Assembly (NCBI GenBank): GCA_000955795.1
Contig: JYOB01000014.1
Location: forward strand, 275,747 to 326,511
Length of the DNA stretch: 50,765 nt
From: Burkholderiaceae bacterium 26
Lineage (GTDB): Bacteria; Pseudomonadota; Gammaproteobacteria; Burkholderiales; Burkholderiaceae
Direction: 5' to 3'
A program made the position numbers and the translations under genes. Shown here piece by piece: positions 7,873 through 17,109 of this stretch. The notes under the pieces were generated by a model, which saw only the letters and a program-made list of their open reading frames with translations, was not told the DNA's origin and searched no databases. Every line of letters begins with the position of its first letter. Positions within the stretch are counted from its first letter, which is position 1.

Positions 7873-7981
7873 GGTCACCTCCGCGTGATTGAACGGGAGA
7901 GCAATCTTCCCACCGGCAAGCGGCGGAAGTGCAATCAAAGTTAAAAATTTCTGGCGGGCGGTCGTTTGCGTACAGCGCGCG

Positions 7982-8425
7982 TCACTCCGCTTCTGCGCCA
8001 GCAGGGGTGGCGGTGAGCGCGGCAAGGCGCTGACGGGCGCTGTCGGTAATCGGGCTCGATTGGCGGGTGGCAACGTCGATCTGCACAATCACCGATTGCG
8101 AGGTGGCGGCGCAGCGGCCATTCTGAAAGATGGCCTGCTCCAGCTTGACCGAGCTGCGACCGACGCTTGCCACGCGCGTGCCGATCTGCACGGAGCCGGG
8201 CCAAAGAATTTCACTACGGAAGTCGAGCACGAGCTGCGCGATGACGAACTCGCAGCCGGGCGCGGCCAGCGGGTTGTCGGGGGAGAACAGCATCTCTACG
8301 CGGCCCGTCTCCAGGTACGTGGCGAAGACGGCGTTGTTGACGTGGCCCTGGCGGTCGGTGTCGCCGTAGCGGAGCTTGTCGGTCGAGTGCAGCGGGTAAT
8401 CGGAAAGGGATGGCGTGGTCGTCAT
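7982..8425 (-). CDS. Acyl-CoA thioesterase, YbgC/4-hydroxybenzoyl-CoA thioesterase family
   Basis: A 147-residue single hot-dog domain. The motif YGDTDRQGHVNNAVFATYLETGR near residues 20-42 contains the Asp and the HVNN stretch that mark the YbgC/FcbC-like thioesterases, enzymes that hydrolyse short acyl- or aryl-CoA thioesters in the cytoplasm. Length is typical. It stands alone between two unrelated small genes, so the substrate is unknown. Confidence 0.85.
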   Translation of the reverse strand: MTTTPSLSDYPLHSTDKLRYGDTDRQGHVNNAVFATYLETGRVEMLFSPDNPLAAPGCEFVIAQLVLDFRSEILWPGSVQIGTRVASVGRSSVKLEQAIFQNGRCAATSQSVIVQIDVATRQSSPITDSARQRLAALTATPAGAEAE

Positions 8426-8512
8426 GGGGGGCGCGAAATCTGGGTCAACCTGCGCATTCTGCCTGCCTTCCTGTGCAAACGCTGACCGGGTGACCGCACC
8501 ACAGCGCTTCCG

Positions 8513-8526
8513 TTGACTCGTATCAA
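8513..8526 (+). promoter_or_regulatory. FNR/ANR-like box upstream of the universal stress protein
   Basis: TTGAC-TCGT-ATCAA matches the FNR/ANR consensus TTGAT-N4-ATCAA with one mismatch and full dyad spacing. It is 84 bp upstream of the usp start, a distance compatible with class II activation at a start site near 8561. The rest of the 184-bp gap (8426-8609) shows nothing else. Confidence 0.5.
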
Positions 8527-8609
8527 CGCGTGGCTTTCAGCAGCGCTTAAGTTGGAAGCAGACGCCGGCCGCGCACGCGGCGCGGTCGCAAACATGGCAA
8601 GGAGGCCAC

Positions 8610-9044
8610 ATGAAAACCCTGGTACTGGCGACGGACGGATCGGCCTATTCCGATGCGGCAGCACGCTGCATTGCCGACAAGACCCTCTTCGGCAGCGATG
8701 TGACGGTGCACGTTGTGCACTGCATGCCGGATCTCTCGGGCGACATCAAGTCGCTCGTCGGCAAGGCAGAGGTCGACGCTTGGTACGCGGAGGAAAGCGC
8801 CGGCGCCATGGCATCGGTCTGCGCGATCCTGGGTGCGGCTGGCGTGCCGTTCGAGCAGCATGCTCTGGTGGGCTTTCCGCCCGACCGCATCGTGCATCAC
8901 GCGCAAAGCGCGGGGGCCGCGGCCATCGTCATGGGCTCGCACGGGCGCGGCGTGTTCGTCGAAGCGCTGATGGGCTCGGTGGCGGGCCGGGTGCTCGCGC
9001 ATGCCGAATGCCCAGTGGTGTTGGTGAAGGCGCCCAAGGCTTGA
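8610..9044 (+). CDS. Universal stress protein, ATP-binding UspA type
   Basis: A 144-residue single Usp domain (MKTLVLATDGS at the N-terminus). The ATP-binding signature G-2x-G-9x-GS is intact: Gly109, Gly112 and Gly122-Ser123. Such proteins accumulate in stasis, oxygen limitation and nitric-oxide stress. AGGAGG precedes the ATG. The FNR-like box upstream suggests oxygen-responsive expression. Confidence 0.9.
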   Translation: MKTLVLATDGSAYSDAAARCIADKTLFGSDVTVHVVHCMPDLSGDIKSLVGKAEVDAWYAEESAGAMASVCAILGAAGVPFEQHALVGFPPDRIVHHAQSAGAAAIVMGSHGRGVFVEALMGSVAGRVLAHAECPVVLVKAPKA

Positions 9045-9086
9045 TGGTGGTGTGCGGCGCCCGGCTGATGCCCGCCGCGCGCCGCG

Positions 9087-9884
9087 CTACCCCAGCGCCC
9101 GCACTGACGTGCTGATCGCCCGCGCGCATTGCAGCAGCGCGGGGCCCAGCTTCGTTTCCATCTCTTCCGCCGTCCACCGCCCGGTGGGCGCAACAAGATG
9201 GATCGCCCCCAGCGGCCGCCCGTTGCTGCTGACGATGGGCGCGGCGATGGTCATATCCCCAAGGAACAGTTCTTCGCAGTTGGTGGCGTAACCGCGCTGG
9301 CGCGCCTGGCGCAGCGTTTCCATGATGTCGGCCACCTCGGTGCGCGTGTGCATGGTGTGCGCCACGCGCTGCGACGCCTCCACGATGGCCTGCGCCTCAG
9401 GCATCGGTAGAGCGCTCAGGTAGGCCCGGCCAGACGCCGTGCAATACATCGGGATGCGGCTGCCGATGGGCATATGCACCGGCACAAAGTGCGCGCTCAC
9501 AAAGCGCGCGACGTACACCATCTCGTCCTGATCGGGCTCGGTCAGGCACGAGGTTTCGGTGGTCATCTTGGTGAGTTCGGCCAGGAACGGATTGGCCACG
9601 TCGATAAGCGTGTCGGCGGCCAAGTAGTTGAATCCGATCTTCATCACCGCCGGGGTGAGCTGGTAGCGGCGCGTCTGCGGATGCTTGCGCAGGTAGCCGA
9701 GCTGCTCAAGCGTGTAGACCATGCGCTGCGCCGAGCTTTTGTTGATGCGGGCGGCAGCGGCCACGTCGGCAATCGTCATGGTGCGGCGCTGCGCGTTGAA
9801 GGCGCCCAGCACGGCCAGCCCTTTCTCCAGCGACTGGTTGAACAGCAGGTCGGGGGCGTAGGCAGATTCAGCAGCGTCGGTCAT
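9087..9884 (-). CDS. IclR-family transcriptional regulator
   Basis: A 265-residue IclR-type regulator. The N-terminal winged helix (about residues 18-80, including AAARINKSSAQRMVYTLEQL) is followed by a GAF-like effector domain with the family's characteristic ELFLGDMTIAAPIV stretch near 210-225. It is divergent from a four-gene transport/oxidase operon 195 bp away, so it most likely represses that operon and is relieved by the transported substrate or a product (inference from layout). Confidence 0.9.
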   Translation of the reverse strand: MTDAAESAYAPDLLFNQSLEKGLAVLGAFNAQRRTMTIADVAAAARINKSSAQRMVYTLEQLGYLRKHPQTRRYQLTPAVMKIGFNYLAADTLIDVANPFLAELTKMTTETSCLTEPDQDEMVYVARFVSAHFVPVHMPIGSRIPMYCTASGRAYLSALPMPEAQAIVEASQRVAHTMHTRTEVADIMETLRQARQRGYATNCEELFLGDMTIAAPIVSSNGRPLGAIHLVAPTGRWTAEEMETKLGPALLQCARAISTSVRALG

Positions 9885-9945
9885 GACAAGTGGCGGCTCA
9901 GTGGTAAATCAACGAACAAAGAATCGCATATCGATTTGCATACGT

Positions 9946-9992
9946 CGATTAGTGGTTTTCCATAGTTATTAATCGATTCGATACGTTCGAAT
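9946..9992. promoter_or_regulatory. Candidate IclR operator region
   Basis: The AT-rich gap between the IclR gene and its divergent operon contains two dyads: CGATTA (9946-9951) with TAATCG (9970-9975), and ATTCG (9976-9980) N7 CGAAT (9988-9992). The drop in GC content and two adjacent dyads mark the control region. Confidence 0.4.
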
Positions 9993-10079
9993 ATTGGCAC
10001 AAGCATTGCATCACGTTGAGCCAGTCCCCGTGCATGCGCGTTCGGGGTGCGTCTTTTTTCCATTGCCTGGAGGATTGCC

Positions 10080-10844
10080 ATGTCTGTTGTCACCACCTTC
10101 CGTCGCGCTGCACTGGCCTTGTGCATGCTCGGCACCGCATCGTTTGCCTGGGCGCAGGGTGCGCCCGCCACCTACAACGTGGGGGCCACGGCCACGGGCG
10201 TGCCGTTCACGTTTCTGGACGTGAAGACGAATTCGATCCAGGGGATGATGGTCGACACCGTAACGGCCGTGGGCAAGGCGGGCGGCTTCAACGTGAACGT
10301 GCAGCAGACGGTGTTCTCCGCACTCATTCCATCGCTCACGTCCAACAAGATCGACATCATCTCGGCAGCGATGCTCAAGACACCGGCACGCGCGCAGGTG
10401 GTGGATTTTTCCGACCCGGTCTACTCGTACGGCGAGGGCCTGATCGTCAAGGCCGACGACGCCAAGAACTACGCCACGCTTGATGATCTGAAAGGCGAGG
10501 TGGTGGGCGCGCAGGTCGGCACGGTGTTCCTCGACATGCTCAACAAGAAGGGCATCTTCAAGGAAGTGCGCAGCTACGACTCGGTGGCCGACATGACGCG
10601 CGACCTGGCGCTGGGCCGCATCAAGGCCGGCCTGGGCGACCAGCCCATCATCGCGTACCAGATTCGTCAGCACGCCTTCCAGGGCGTGAAGCTGGCCGCC
10701 GGCTACAAACCCGCCAACGTGGGCGATGTGTGCCTGGTGGTGCGCAAGGGCGATACCGAAACGCTCAACCGCATCAACAAGGCCATCGCCAAGATCAAGG
10801 CAGACGGCACGCTGGATGCCATCGTCAAAAAGTGGGGCATCTGA
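10080..10844 (+). CDS. Amino-acid-type ABC transporter substrate-binding protein
   Basis: A 254-residue periplasmic binding protein. The signal peptide (SVVTTFRR, hydrophobic core, AWA-Q) predicts cleavage after residue 26. The mature part has the bacterial extracellular solute-binding family 3 layout with PFTFLD near the start, DIISAAM and the terminal DGTLDAIVKKWGI. GGAGG with good spacing supports ATG 10080 over an ATG 33 bases upstream. It is the first gene of an operon with its own permease and ATPase. The oxidase at the end of the operon suggests an amine or amino acid as ligand. Confidence 0.9.
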   Translation: MSVVTTFRRAALALCMLGTASFAWAQGAPATYNVGATATGVPFTFLDVKTNSIQGMMVDTVTAVGKAGGFNVNVQQTVFSALIPSLTSNKIDIISAAMLKTPARAQVVDFSDPVYSYGEGLIVKADDAKNYATLDDLKGEVVGAQVGTVFLDMLNKKGIFKEVRSYDSVADMTRDLALGRIKAGLGDQPIIAYQIRQHAFQGVKLAAGYKPANVGDVCLVVRKGDTETLNRINKAIAKIKADGTLDAIVKKWGI

Positions 10845-10864
10845 TTTCGGATCGGTGATGCGCC

Positions 10865-11536
10865 ATGAGTGTTGCAACGTTTCTTGAGAACGCGCAGGAC
10901 TTCCTGCCGATCCTGCTGAAAGGGGCGGTGGTCACGGTTGAGGTGACCGTGCTGTCGTTCCTGCTCAGCAGCGTGATCGGCCTGGGGCTTGCGCTGATGC
11001 GGTTGTCGCCTATCAAGGCCGTGTCTGCGGCTGGGGCGACCATCGTCAACATCATCCGCGGGCTGCCGATCATCGTGCAGCTCTTCTACATCTACTTCGT
11101 GCTGCCGGACATCGGCATTCAGCTCACCGCGTTTCAGGCGGGCGTGATCGGGCTGGGCATTGCGTATTCGGCGTATCAGGCAGAGAACTTCCGCGCCGGC
11201 ATCGAGGCCGTGGACCCCGGCCAGCGCGAAGCCGCCCAGGCGATGGGCATGCGCGGCGCGCTCATCATGCGGCGCGTGATCCTGCCACAGGCGTTTCGCA
11301 TTGCGCTGCCGCCGTACGGCAACACGCTGGTGATGATGCTCAAGGATTCTTCGCTGGTGTCGACCATCACGGTGGCGGAAATGACGCGCGCGGGGCAGCT
11401 CATCGCCTCGTCCACGTTCCAGAACATGACGGTCTACACGCTGGTGGCGCTGCTGTATCTGGTGATGAGCCTGCCGCTGGTGTTCGGCCTGCGCAAGCTT
11501 GAACGCCGCATGGGCGCAGGGAGGGCCAAGCCATGA
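10865..11536 (+). CDS. Amino-acid ABC transporter permease (HisMQ type)
   Basis: A 223-residue inner-membrane permease with about five membrane segments. The EAA loop that contacts the ATPase is clear ([22 protein letters not shown], about residues 120-142). A single permease gene means a homodimeric channel is likely. It begins 20 bp after the binding-protein gene and overlaps the ATPase start by four bases (ATGA), so the genes are co-translated. Confidence 0.92.
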   Translation: MSVATFLENAQDFLPILLKGAVVTVEVTVLSFLLSSVIGLGLALMRLSPIKAVSAAGATIVNIIRGLPIIVQLFYIYFVLPDIGIQLTAFQAGVIGLGIAYSAYQAENFRAGIEAVDPGQREAAQAMGMRGALIMRRVILPQAFRIALPPYGNTLVMMLKDSSLVSTITVAEMTRAGQLIASSTFQNMTVYTLVALLYLVMSLPLVFGLRKLERRMGAGRAKP

Positions 11537-12294
11537 TCGAGATTCGCGATCTGCAGAAACACTTTGGCGAGCACCACGTGCTGCGCGGCGTGAGCCTGCA
11601 TGTGAACAAAGGCGAAGTCGTCTGCCTGATCGGCCCATCGGGCTCAGGCAAATCCACCGTCCTGCGCTGCATCAACGGGCTGGAGGCGTACGACGGCGGC
11701 GAGATCCGGGCCTTCGGCGAACGCGTCGATCGGCACAGCAAGACCATCCACACATTGCGCAGCCGCATGGGCATGGTGTTCCAGCGCTTCAACCTGTTTC
11801 CGCATCGCAGCGTGCTGGAAAACGTGATGGAAGGCCCGGTCTATGTGAAGGGCGAACGCCCCGAAGCGGCGCGTGCCAAGGCGATGGCGCTGCTGGAGAA
11901 GGTGGGCCTGGCCGCCAAGGCGCAGGCGTATCCGGCGCAGCTCTCCGGTGGCCAGCAGCAGCGCGTGGCGATTGCCCGCGCGCTGGCAATGGAGCCCGAG
12001 GCGATGCTGTTTGACGAGCCCACATCTGCGCTCGACCCCGAACTTGTCGGCGATGTGCTGGAGGTGATGCGCGCCCTGGCCCGCGAAGGCATGACGATGA
12101 TCGTCGTCACGCACGAGATGGGTTTTGCGCGCGAGGTGGCCGACCGCGTGTGCTTTTTGCACAGCGGCACCATCGTCGAAGAAGGCCCAGCCGCGCAGGT
12201 GCTCGGCGCCCCGCGCCAGCCGCGCACGCAAGACTTCCTGCGCCGCGTGCTGCACAAACCCGCCGATGCTCCTCCCGGAGACCTCGTGCCATGA
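11533..12294 (+). CDS. Amino-acid ABC transporter ATP-binding protein (GlnQ type)
   Basis: A 253-residue ATPase with Walker [10 protein letters not shown] (residues 36-44), the signature LSGGQQQR, Walker [14 protein letters not shown] and the switch His in [28 protein letters not shown] is typical of polar amino-acid importers. It overlaps the permease by four bases at one end and the oxidase gene by four bases at the other (both ATGA). Confidence 0.95.
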   Translation: MIEIRDLQKHFGEHHVLRGVSLHVNKGEVVCLIGPSGSGKSTVLRCINGLEAYDGGEIRAFGERVDRHSKTIHTLRSRMGMVFQRFNLFPHRSVLENVMEGPVYVKGERPEAARAKAMALLEKVGLAAKAQAYPAQLSGGQQQRVAIARALAMEPEAMLFDEPTSALDPELVGDVLEVMRALAREGMTMIVVTHEMGFAREVADRVCFLHSGTIVEEGPAAQVLGAPRQPRTQDFLRRVLHKPADAPPGDLVP

Positions 12295-13610
12295 CGCAGC
12301 CGCAACTCGATATCGCCCCCGGCACATTCGGCGGCGAGCCGCTGCCGGCATCACTGTGGGCCGCCACGGCGCCGGCCGCGCCGCCCACACCTGCGTTGAT
12401 GGAATCGATCACCACCGATGTGCTCGTCATCGGCGGTGGATACACGGGGCTTTCTACCGCGCTGCATCTGGCCGAGCGCGGCACGCGGGTCACGGTGCTG
12501 GAGGCCAACGATCCGGGCTGGGGCGCCTCCGGGCGCAACGGCGGGCAGGTCAACCCAACGCTCAAGCATGACCCCGATGAACTGGTGAGCCTGTTCGGTG
12601 CCGCGCGTGCCGAACCGTTGATCGAAGCCGTCTCGCGCTCCGCCGATCTGGTGTTCGATCTGATCGAGCGGCACCGCATCGACTGCCAGCCCGTGCGCGC
12701 GGGTTGGCTGCAGCTTTCGTATTCGGACAAGGCCGTGCCGGCACTGCATGCGCGCGCACGGCAGTGGGAAAAGCGCGGCGTGCCGGTCGAGATGCTGGAC
12801 CGCGCCGCTGTCGCGCGCAGGGTGGGCACTGAGGCGTTTGCAGGCGCATGGCTCGACGGCCGCGCAGGCGGCATTCAGCCGCTGGCGTATGCGCGCGGTT
12901 TGGTGCGGGCCGCACAGCAAGCGGGTGCCACCGTGCACGGGCAGACCGCCGTGACTGCGCTGGAGCGGCAAGGCGCGCAGTGGATCGCCACCACCAGCAC
13001 CGGCGCACAGGTGCATGCACAGCGCGTGGTGATCGCCACCAATGGCTACACCGGCCCGCTGTGGCCTGGCCTGGCGCAGACGGTGCTTTCCGCCAACAGC
13101 TTTATCGTCGCAACCAAGCCGCTCAAGACGGCGGATGCACAAACCATCCTGGCGCGCGGTGAGACAGCTTCCACCTCGCAACGGCTGCTGCTGTATTTCC
13201 GCAAAGATGCAGCCGGGCGCCTGCTGATGGGTGGACGCGGTTTCTTTTCCGAGCCGCGCGACGCGCAGGATTTTGCACACCTTGAACGCTCGCTGGAGCT
13301 GCTCTTTCCGCAACTCGGTCCGCTGGAATACGAGTACCGCTGGGCGGGCCGCATCGCCATCACGCGCGATTTCATGCCGCACATCCACGAGCCCGCGCCT
13401 GGCATCACGATGGCGTTGGGCTGCAACGGGCGCGGCATCGCGCTGTGCACCAGTCTTGGCCAGCACATCGCCGCACGGCTTGCGGGCGGTGGAGAGGCGT
13501 TTCCGTATCCCATGTCGCCCATCACGCCGATCCCGCTGCATGGGTTGCAACGCTTCTACATCGCGGCGGGCGTGGCGTGGTACAGCCTGCTCGACAAGCT
13601 GGGTGGCTGA
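12291..13610 (+). CDS. FAD-dependent amine/amino-acid oxidase (DAO superfamily)
   Basis: A 439-residue flavoprotein with the dinucleotide-binding motif [17 protein letters not shown] near residues 45-61 and the DAO-type C-terminus ([17 protein letters not shown], then [14 protein letters not shown]). It resembles gamma-glutamylputrescine oxidases and related amine oxidases that feed electrons or peroxide from amines. The ATG at 12291 overlaps the ATPase stop (ATGA) and has GGAG upstream; longer in-frame extensions lie inside the ATPase gene and are rejected. Joined to the transporter, it probably oxidises the imported compound. Confidence 0.88.
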   Translation: MTQPQLDIAPGTFGGEPLPASLWAATAPAAPPTPALMESITTDVLVIGGGYTGLSTALHLAERGTRVTVLEANDPGWGASGRNGGQVNPTLKHDPDELVSLFGAARAEPLIEAVSRSADLVFDLIERHRIDCQPVRAGWLQLSYSDKAVPALHARARQWEKRGVPVEMLDRAAVARRVGTEAFAGAWLDGRAGGIQPLAYARGLVRAAQQAGATVHGQTAVTALERQGAQWIATTSTGAQVHAQRVVIATNGYTGPLWPGLAQTVLSANSFIVATKPLKTADAQTILARGETASTSQRLLLYFRKDAAGRLLMGGRGFFSEPRDAQDFAHLERSLELLFPQLGPLEYEYRWAGRIAITRDFMPHIHEPAPGITMALGCNGRGIALCTSLGQHIAARLAGGGEAFPYPMSPITPIPLHGLQRFYIAAGVAWYSLLDKLGG

Positions 13611-13686
13611 ACGCGCATTGCCGCCACAAGCCGATGCGGGATGTTCTAGGATGAAGGCACCTTTTCGTCACATCCTTGGGGGACCC

Positions 13687-14076
13687 ATGTCGCATCGCCG
13701 CCGTCTTGCGCTCGCCTTCGCGGGCGCCGCGCTCTTTGCTGCCGCCACGCCTTCGTTCGCCTATTTCCGTAACGTACTGGCCAGCACCATCATCGGCTCG
13801 ATGAGCCCGACGGAGTTGAAGTCGTTCACCAAGGCCATCGGCGATGTGCTGAAGAGCACCGCAGACAACGCGCCCGCGCAATGGACTTCGCCAGCCAGAG
13901 GCAAGCAGCCCGCCATCGACGCGACCATCACGCCGCTGGAATCCAAGACCGACGCAGGGCAATCGTGCCGCCGCCTGCAGAGCGAGCTGGCACGCGGCAG
14001 CAGCAAGGAACAGTGGACGGCATGGCTGTGCAAGCAGCCGAGCGGGGAATGGAAGTTGCGGCGGCTGGCGCAGTAA
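13687..14076 (+). CDS. Secreted surface-antigen-like protein (17-kDa antigen C-terminal type)
   Basis: A 129-residue exported protein. The signal peptide SHRRRLALAFAGAALF...SFA predicts cleavage after about residue 25. The mature domain has the pattern of RT0821/Lpp0805-type surface antigens: an AQWTSP strand, a central CRRLQ and a C-terminal WLCKQPSGEWKL, so two cysteines could form a disulfide. GGGGGA precedes ATG 13687; an ATG at 13651 would add 12 residues. It stands alone between the oxidase operon and the membrane-protein/two-component cluster. Exact role unknown. Confidence 0.6.
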   Translation: MSHRRRLALAFAGAALFAAATPSFAYFRNVLASTIIGSMSPTELKSFTKAIGDVLKSTADNAPAQWTSPARGKQPAIDATITPLESKTDAGQSCRRLQSELARGSSKEQWTAWLCKQPSGEWKLRRLAQ

Positions 14077-14164
14077 GGCATCGGCCACCGGGCGACTATG
14101 GGTCATCTAAGTCTGCCTCGGCAGACTGGTGCGGAATCTCCCTCCCTCTCTCTGGAGAATCCGC

Positions 14165-14953
14165 ATGACCCTCTCCACACATACGCATACGCACGAGCCC
14201 GCCGCCTCGCGCAGCAAATTGCCCGACATCACCCTGGCGTTCTGGATCATGAAGATCAGCGCCACCACGCTGGGGGAAACCGCGGGCGATCTGCTTTCGA
14301 TGACGCTCAAGATCGGCTACGCCGCCAGCTCGGTGCTGCTGATCGGCGTCTTTCTCGTCACGCTGGGCGCGCAACTGCGCAGTAAGACATATCACCCGCT
14401 GCTGTACTGGGCGGTGATCCTTGCCACCAGCACGGCTGGCACCACGCTGTCGGATTTCATGGACCGCACGCTGGGCCTGGGCTATGCCACCGGCGCAGCC
14501 ATCCTCGCCACCCTGCTGTGCGCAGTGCTCATCTACTGGAAGCTGACGCAGAAATCGTTGTCGGTCACGCACGTACGCAGCAGCGGGCAGGAATTGCTGT
14601 ACTGGTGCGCCATCCTCGTGTCCAACACGCTGGGCACGGCGTTGGGTGACTTCCTGGCCGATTCGTCGGGGCTCGGTTTTGCGGGCGGTGCACTGCTCAT
14701 TGCCGGGGCGATTGCGATGATTGCGGCGGCGTATTATCTGACCGGCATTTCGCGCGTGGCGCTGTTCTGGATGGCCTTTGTACTGACCCGGCCGCTGGGC
14801 GCCACGGGCGGGGACTTGCTGACCAAACCTGTCAGCGCGGGCGGGCTGAACCTCGGCACGGCAGGCGCCTCTGTTGTGCTGCTGGCGATTCTGCTCATCA
14901 GTATCGCTTTTACGAGTTGGCAGGCGCGGCGTGGCGCGCTGCAATCCGCCTGA
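14165..14953 (+). CDS. Integral membrane protein with four internal repeats (COG4705-like)
   Basis: A 262-residue membrane protein that begins with a His-rich soluble stretch (HTHTHE) and then has about eight membrane segments arranged as four related units. Each unit carries a T-x-G-x-T-x-GD-[FL]-L type motif: ATTLGETAGDLLS, STAGTTLSDFMD, NTLGTALGDFLA and RPLGATGGDLLT, each followed by a GLG/YA-like hydrophobic hairpin. This is the layout of the uncharacterised membrane-anchored family COG4705. GGAGA precedes ATG 14165. It is 18 bp upstream of a response-regulator gene, so all three may be one operon. The repeated acidic Asp in each unit could line a pore (inference). Confidence 0.75.
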   Translation: MTLSTHTHTHEPAASRSKLPDITLAFWIMKISATTLGETAGDLLSMTLKIGYAASSVLLIGVFLVTLGAQLRSKTYHPLLYWAVILATSTAGTTLSDFMDRTLGLGYATGAAILATLLCAVLIYWKLTQKSLSVTHVRSSGQELLYWCAILVSNTLGTALGDFLADSSGLGFAGGALLIAGAIAMIAAAYYLTGISRVALFWMAFVLTRPLGATGGDLLTKPVSAGGLNLGTAGASVVLLAILLISIAFTSWQARRGALQSA

Positions 14954-14971
14954 CCATTCACCAGACACTGC

Positions 14972-15637
14972 ATGCGAGTGCTCCTCGTTGAAGACGACCC
15001 GATGATTGGCGCGGCCGTTGAAGCCGCGCTGCAAGACGCCGCCTATGCGGTGGACTGGGTACGCAATGGGCAGACCGCGCTGGACGTGGCCGCGCATCAA
15101 CACTACGACCTGCTGCTGCTTGATCTCGGCCTGCCGGGAAAGGACGGCCACGCGGTGCTCGGCAGCCTGCGCGCCCGCGACAACGCTGTGCCTGTGCTGA
15201 TCCTGACCGCGCGCGATGCGGTCGATGAGCGCGTGCGCGGCCTCGACGGCGGCGCGGATGACTACATCCTCAAGCCCTTCGAGATGGTTGAGCTGCTCGC
15301 CCGCATGCGCGCCGTCCTGCGACGCAAGGGCGGAGCAGCGAGCCCCGTGCTCACCAATGGCGTGCTCACGCTCGACCCCGCCGCACACGAAGCGCGCATG
15401 GGCGATGCCGAGCCGATACGCCTGTCTGCGCGCGAGTTCGCGTTGCTGCATGCGCTCATGCTGCGGCCTGGCGCCATCCTCTCGCGCACGGAGCTGGAAG
15501 AGCGCATCTACGGCTGGGGCCATGAGGTGGCGAGCAACGCGGTCGAATTCCTTATCCACGCACTGCGCAAGAAGCTCGGCGCGCAGGCCATCAAGAACGT
15601 CAGGGGAGTGGGATGGATGGTGCCCAGGGGGCAATGA
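14972..15637 (+). CDS. OmpR/PhoB-family response regulator (QseB/PmrA-like)
   Basis: A 221-residue regulator. The receiver domain has acidic residues at 7-9, phosphoacceptor Asp51 (LLDLGLPG) and Lys101 (LKPFE). The winged-helix DNA-binding domain spans about 125-220, ending VRGVGWMVPRGQ. Closest to the QseB/PmrA branch that controls membrane or surface modification genes. Its stop overlaps the kinase ATG by four bases. Confidence 0.92.
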   Translation: MRVLLVEDDPMIGAAVEAALQDAAYAVDWVRNGQTALDVAAHQHYDLLLLDLGLPGKDGHAVLGSLRARDNAVPVLILTARDAVDERVRGLDGGADDYILKPFEMVELLARMRAVLRRKGGAASPVLTNGVLTLDPAAHEARMGDAEPIRLSAREFALLHALMLRPGAILSRTELEERIYGWGHEVASNAVEFLIHALRKKLGAQAIKNVRGVGWMVPRGQ

Positions 15638-16953
15638 CGGCAGCCACGTCCACGGCAGCATCTGTGCAGCGGCGGCTATCAGTGTGGCTGTCGGTGATCA
15701 TCGTGGCGGTGGCCGTGCTGGCCGGTGGCTTTGCGTTTGCGTCGGCTTTCCGCGAAGCGTATGAATTGCAGGACGACGTGTTGCGCCAGGTCGGGGCGAT
15801 GTTCGACCCTGCGCATCTGCCCGCCCCAGGCAACCCGGCCGATGCGCCCAAGGTCTCGGACAAAGAGGCGCGCGTGATCGTCCAGGTGTTGCCGCCGGCC
15901 GGCGTTGCGCCCGCGGCCAACATGCCCGTGCTGGCCGACGGCATGCAGACCGCACGCCTGGGCAAGCGCGACTACCGCGTGTGGGTCCGCACGCTCGCCA
16001 ACGGCCAGCGCATCGCCGTGGCGCAAGAGACCGCCGTGCGCGACGAAACCGCCCGCGACAGCGCTCTGCGCACGTTGATGCCGTTCCTGATTCTCGTGCC
16101 GATCCTGCTGCTGGCGGTAGCCCACGTGTTGCGCAAGATGTTCGCGCCCATCAAGCGACTCGCGCATGAGGTGGACCAACGTGACGAGCGGCAACTGCAC
16201 GCGATCGCGCCCGAAGCGGTGCCCGATGAGGTGCGTCCGTTTGTGGTGGCCATCAACCGGCTGCTCGCGCGCGTGCAGCAGTCAATGGATGCACAGCACC
16301 GCTTTGTCGCCGATGCTGCGCACGAGTTGCGCACGCCGCTGTCCGCACTGTCGCTGCAGGCCGAACGGCTCGGGCAGGCCGCCATGTCGCCCGACGCGCA
16401 GGAGCGGCTCGGCACACTGCGCCAGGGCATCGAACGTAGCCGCGGGCTGCTCGAACAGCTGCTCGCACTGGCGCGCGCACAAGAGGCCTCTGGTGTGCCG
16501 ACTGCCACCGTCTCCGTCCAGCGCGTGTTCCGCAGCGTGCTCGAAGACCTCATGCCGCTGGCCGACGCCAAGCAGCTCGACGTGGGCGTCACCTCGCAAA
16601 CCGATGCGGGCGTACATGCCAACGAACTCGATCTCTTCGTCGTGGTACGCAACCTCGTGGATAACGCCATCCGCTACACAGCGGAAGGCGGACGCGTCGA
16701 CCTGTCGGTGGCCAATGACGCGTACGTTGTGTCGATTGCCGTGCAGGACACCGGCCCCGGCATCCCCACCGGCGAGCGAGCACGCGTGTTCGACCCGTTC
16801 TACCGTGTGCTCGGCAACGAGGCCACTGGCTCTGGGCTTGGGTTGTCGATCGTGAGCACGGTGGTGCGACGACTCGGCGGAGAGGTCGAACTGGGTGAGG
16901 CCGATGGTGGTGCCAGCGGGTTGCGGGTAACGGTGCGGTTGCCGACCGCCTAG
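15634..16953 (+). CDS. Sensor histidine kinase, QseC/PmrB-like
   Basis: A 439-residue inner-membrane kinase with two membrane helices (about 15-40 and 145-165) flanking a periplasmic domain, then a HAMP region and the H-box AAHELRTPL with His230. N box (NLVDNAIRYT), G1 (DTGPGIP) and G2 (GSGLGLSI) are intact. The start at 15634 overlaps the regulator's stop (ATGA) and has AGGGGG before it; an in-frame ATG 21 bases upstream is less likely. It phosphorylates the neighbouring regulator. Confidence 0.92.
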   Translation: MTAATSTAASVQRRLSVWLSVIIVAVAVLAGGFAFASAFREAYELQDDVLRQVGAMFDPAHLPAPGNPADAPKVSDKEARVIVQVLPPAGVAPAANMPVLADGMQTARLGKRDYRVWVRTLANGQRIAVAQETAVRDETARDSALRTLMPFLILVPILLLAVAHVLRKMFAPIKRLAHEVDQRDERQLHAIAPEAVPDEVRPFVVAINRLLARVQQSMDAQHRFVADAAHELRTPLSALSLQAERLGQAAMSPDAQERLGTLRQGIERSRGLLEQLLALARAQEASGVPTATVSVQRVFRSVLEDLMPLADAKQLDVGVTSQTDAGVHANELDLFVVVRNLVDNAIRYTAEGGRVDLSVANDAYVVSIAVQDTGPGIPTGERARVFDPFYRVLGNEATGSGLGLSIVSTVVRRLGGEVELGEADGGASGLRVTVRLPTA

Positions 16954-16971
16954 TGGCAACCGCACACCGAT

Positions 16972-17076
16972 CTACCGCCGCGCCCGAAACGCGACCGTCA
17001 ACCCCAGCAGAATCATCGCCATTCCCGCCATCGCAACAGGCGCAAGGCGATGCCCCACCAGCACCAGAGCAGCGTA
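16972..17076 (-). pseudogene. C-terminal remnant of a membrane transporter (DMT/EamA-like)
   Basis: The minus strand between the kinase stop and rcnR encodes a hydrophobic tail, AALVLVGHRLAPVAMAGMAM then ILLGLTVAFRARR and a stop at 16972. This is how EamA/DMT exporters typically end. No start or upstream body is present: within about 100 bp the frame runs into the end of rcnR. It is best read as a fossil of a deleted exporter gene. Too short for certainty. Confidence 0.4.
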
Positions 17077-17109
17077 TGGGCGTCGCACGCATGGCGCAAG
17101 GGCGGCGGG

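Noticed and set aside
14096-15661. 521-codon minus-strand frame across the membrane protein and response regulator
   Set aside because: Shadow of two well-supported + strand genes; Gln/Arg/His-rich sequence is typical of antisense translation.
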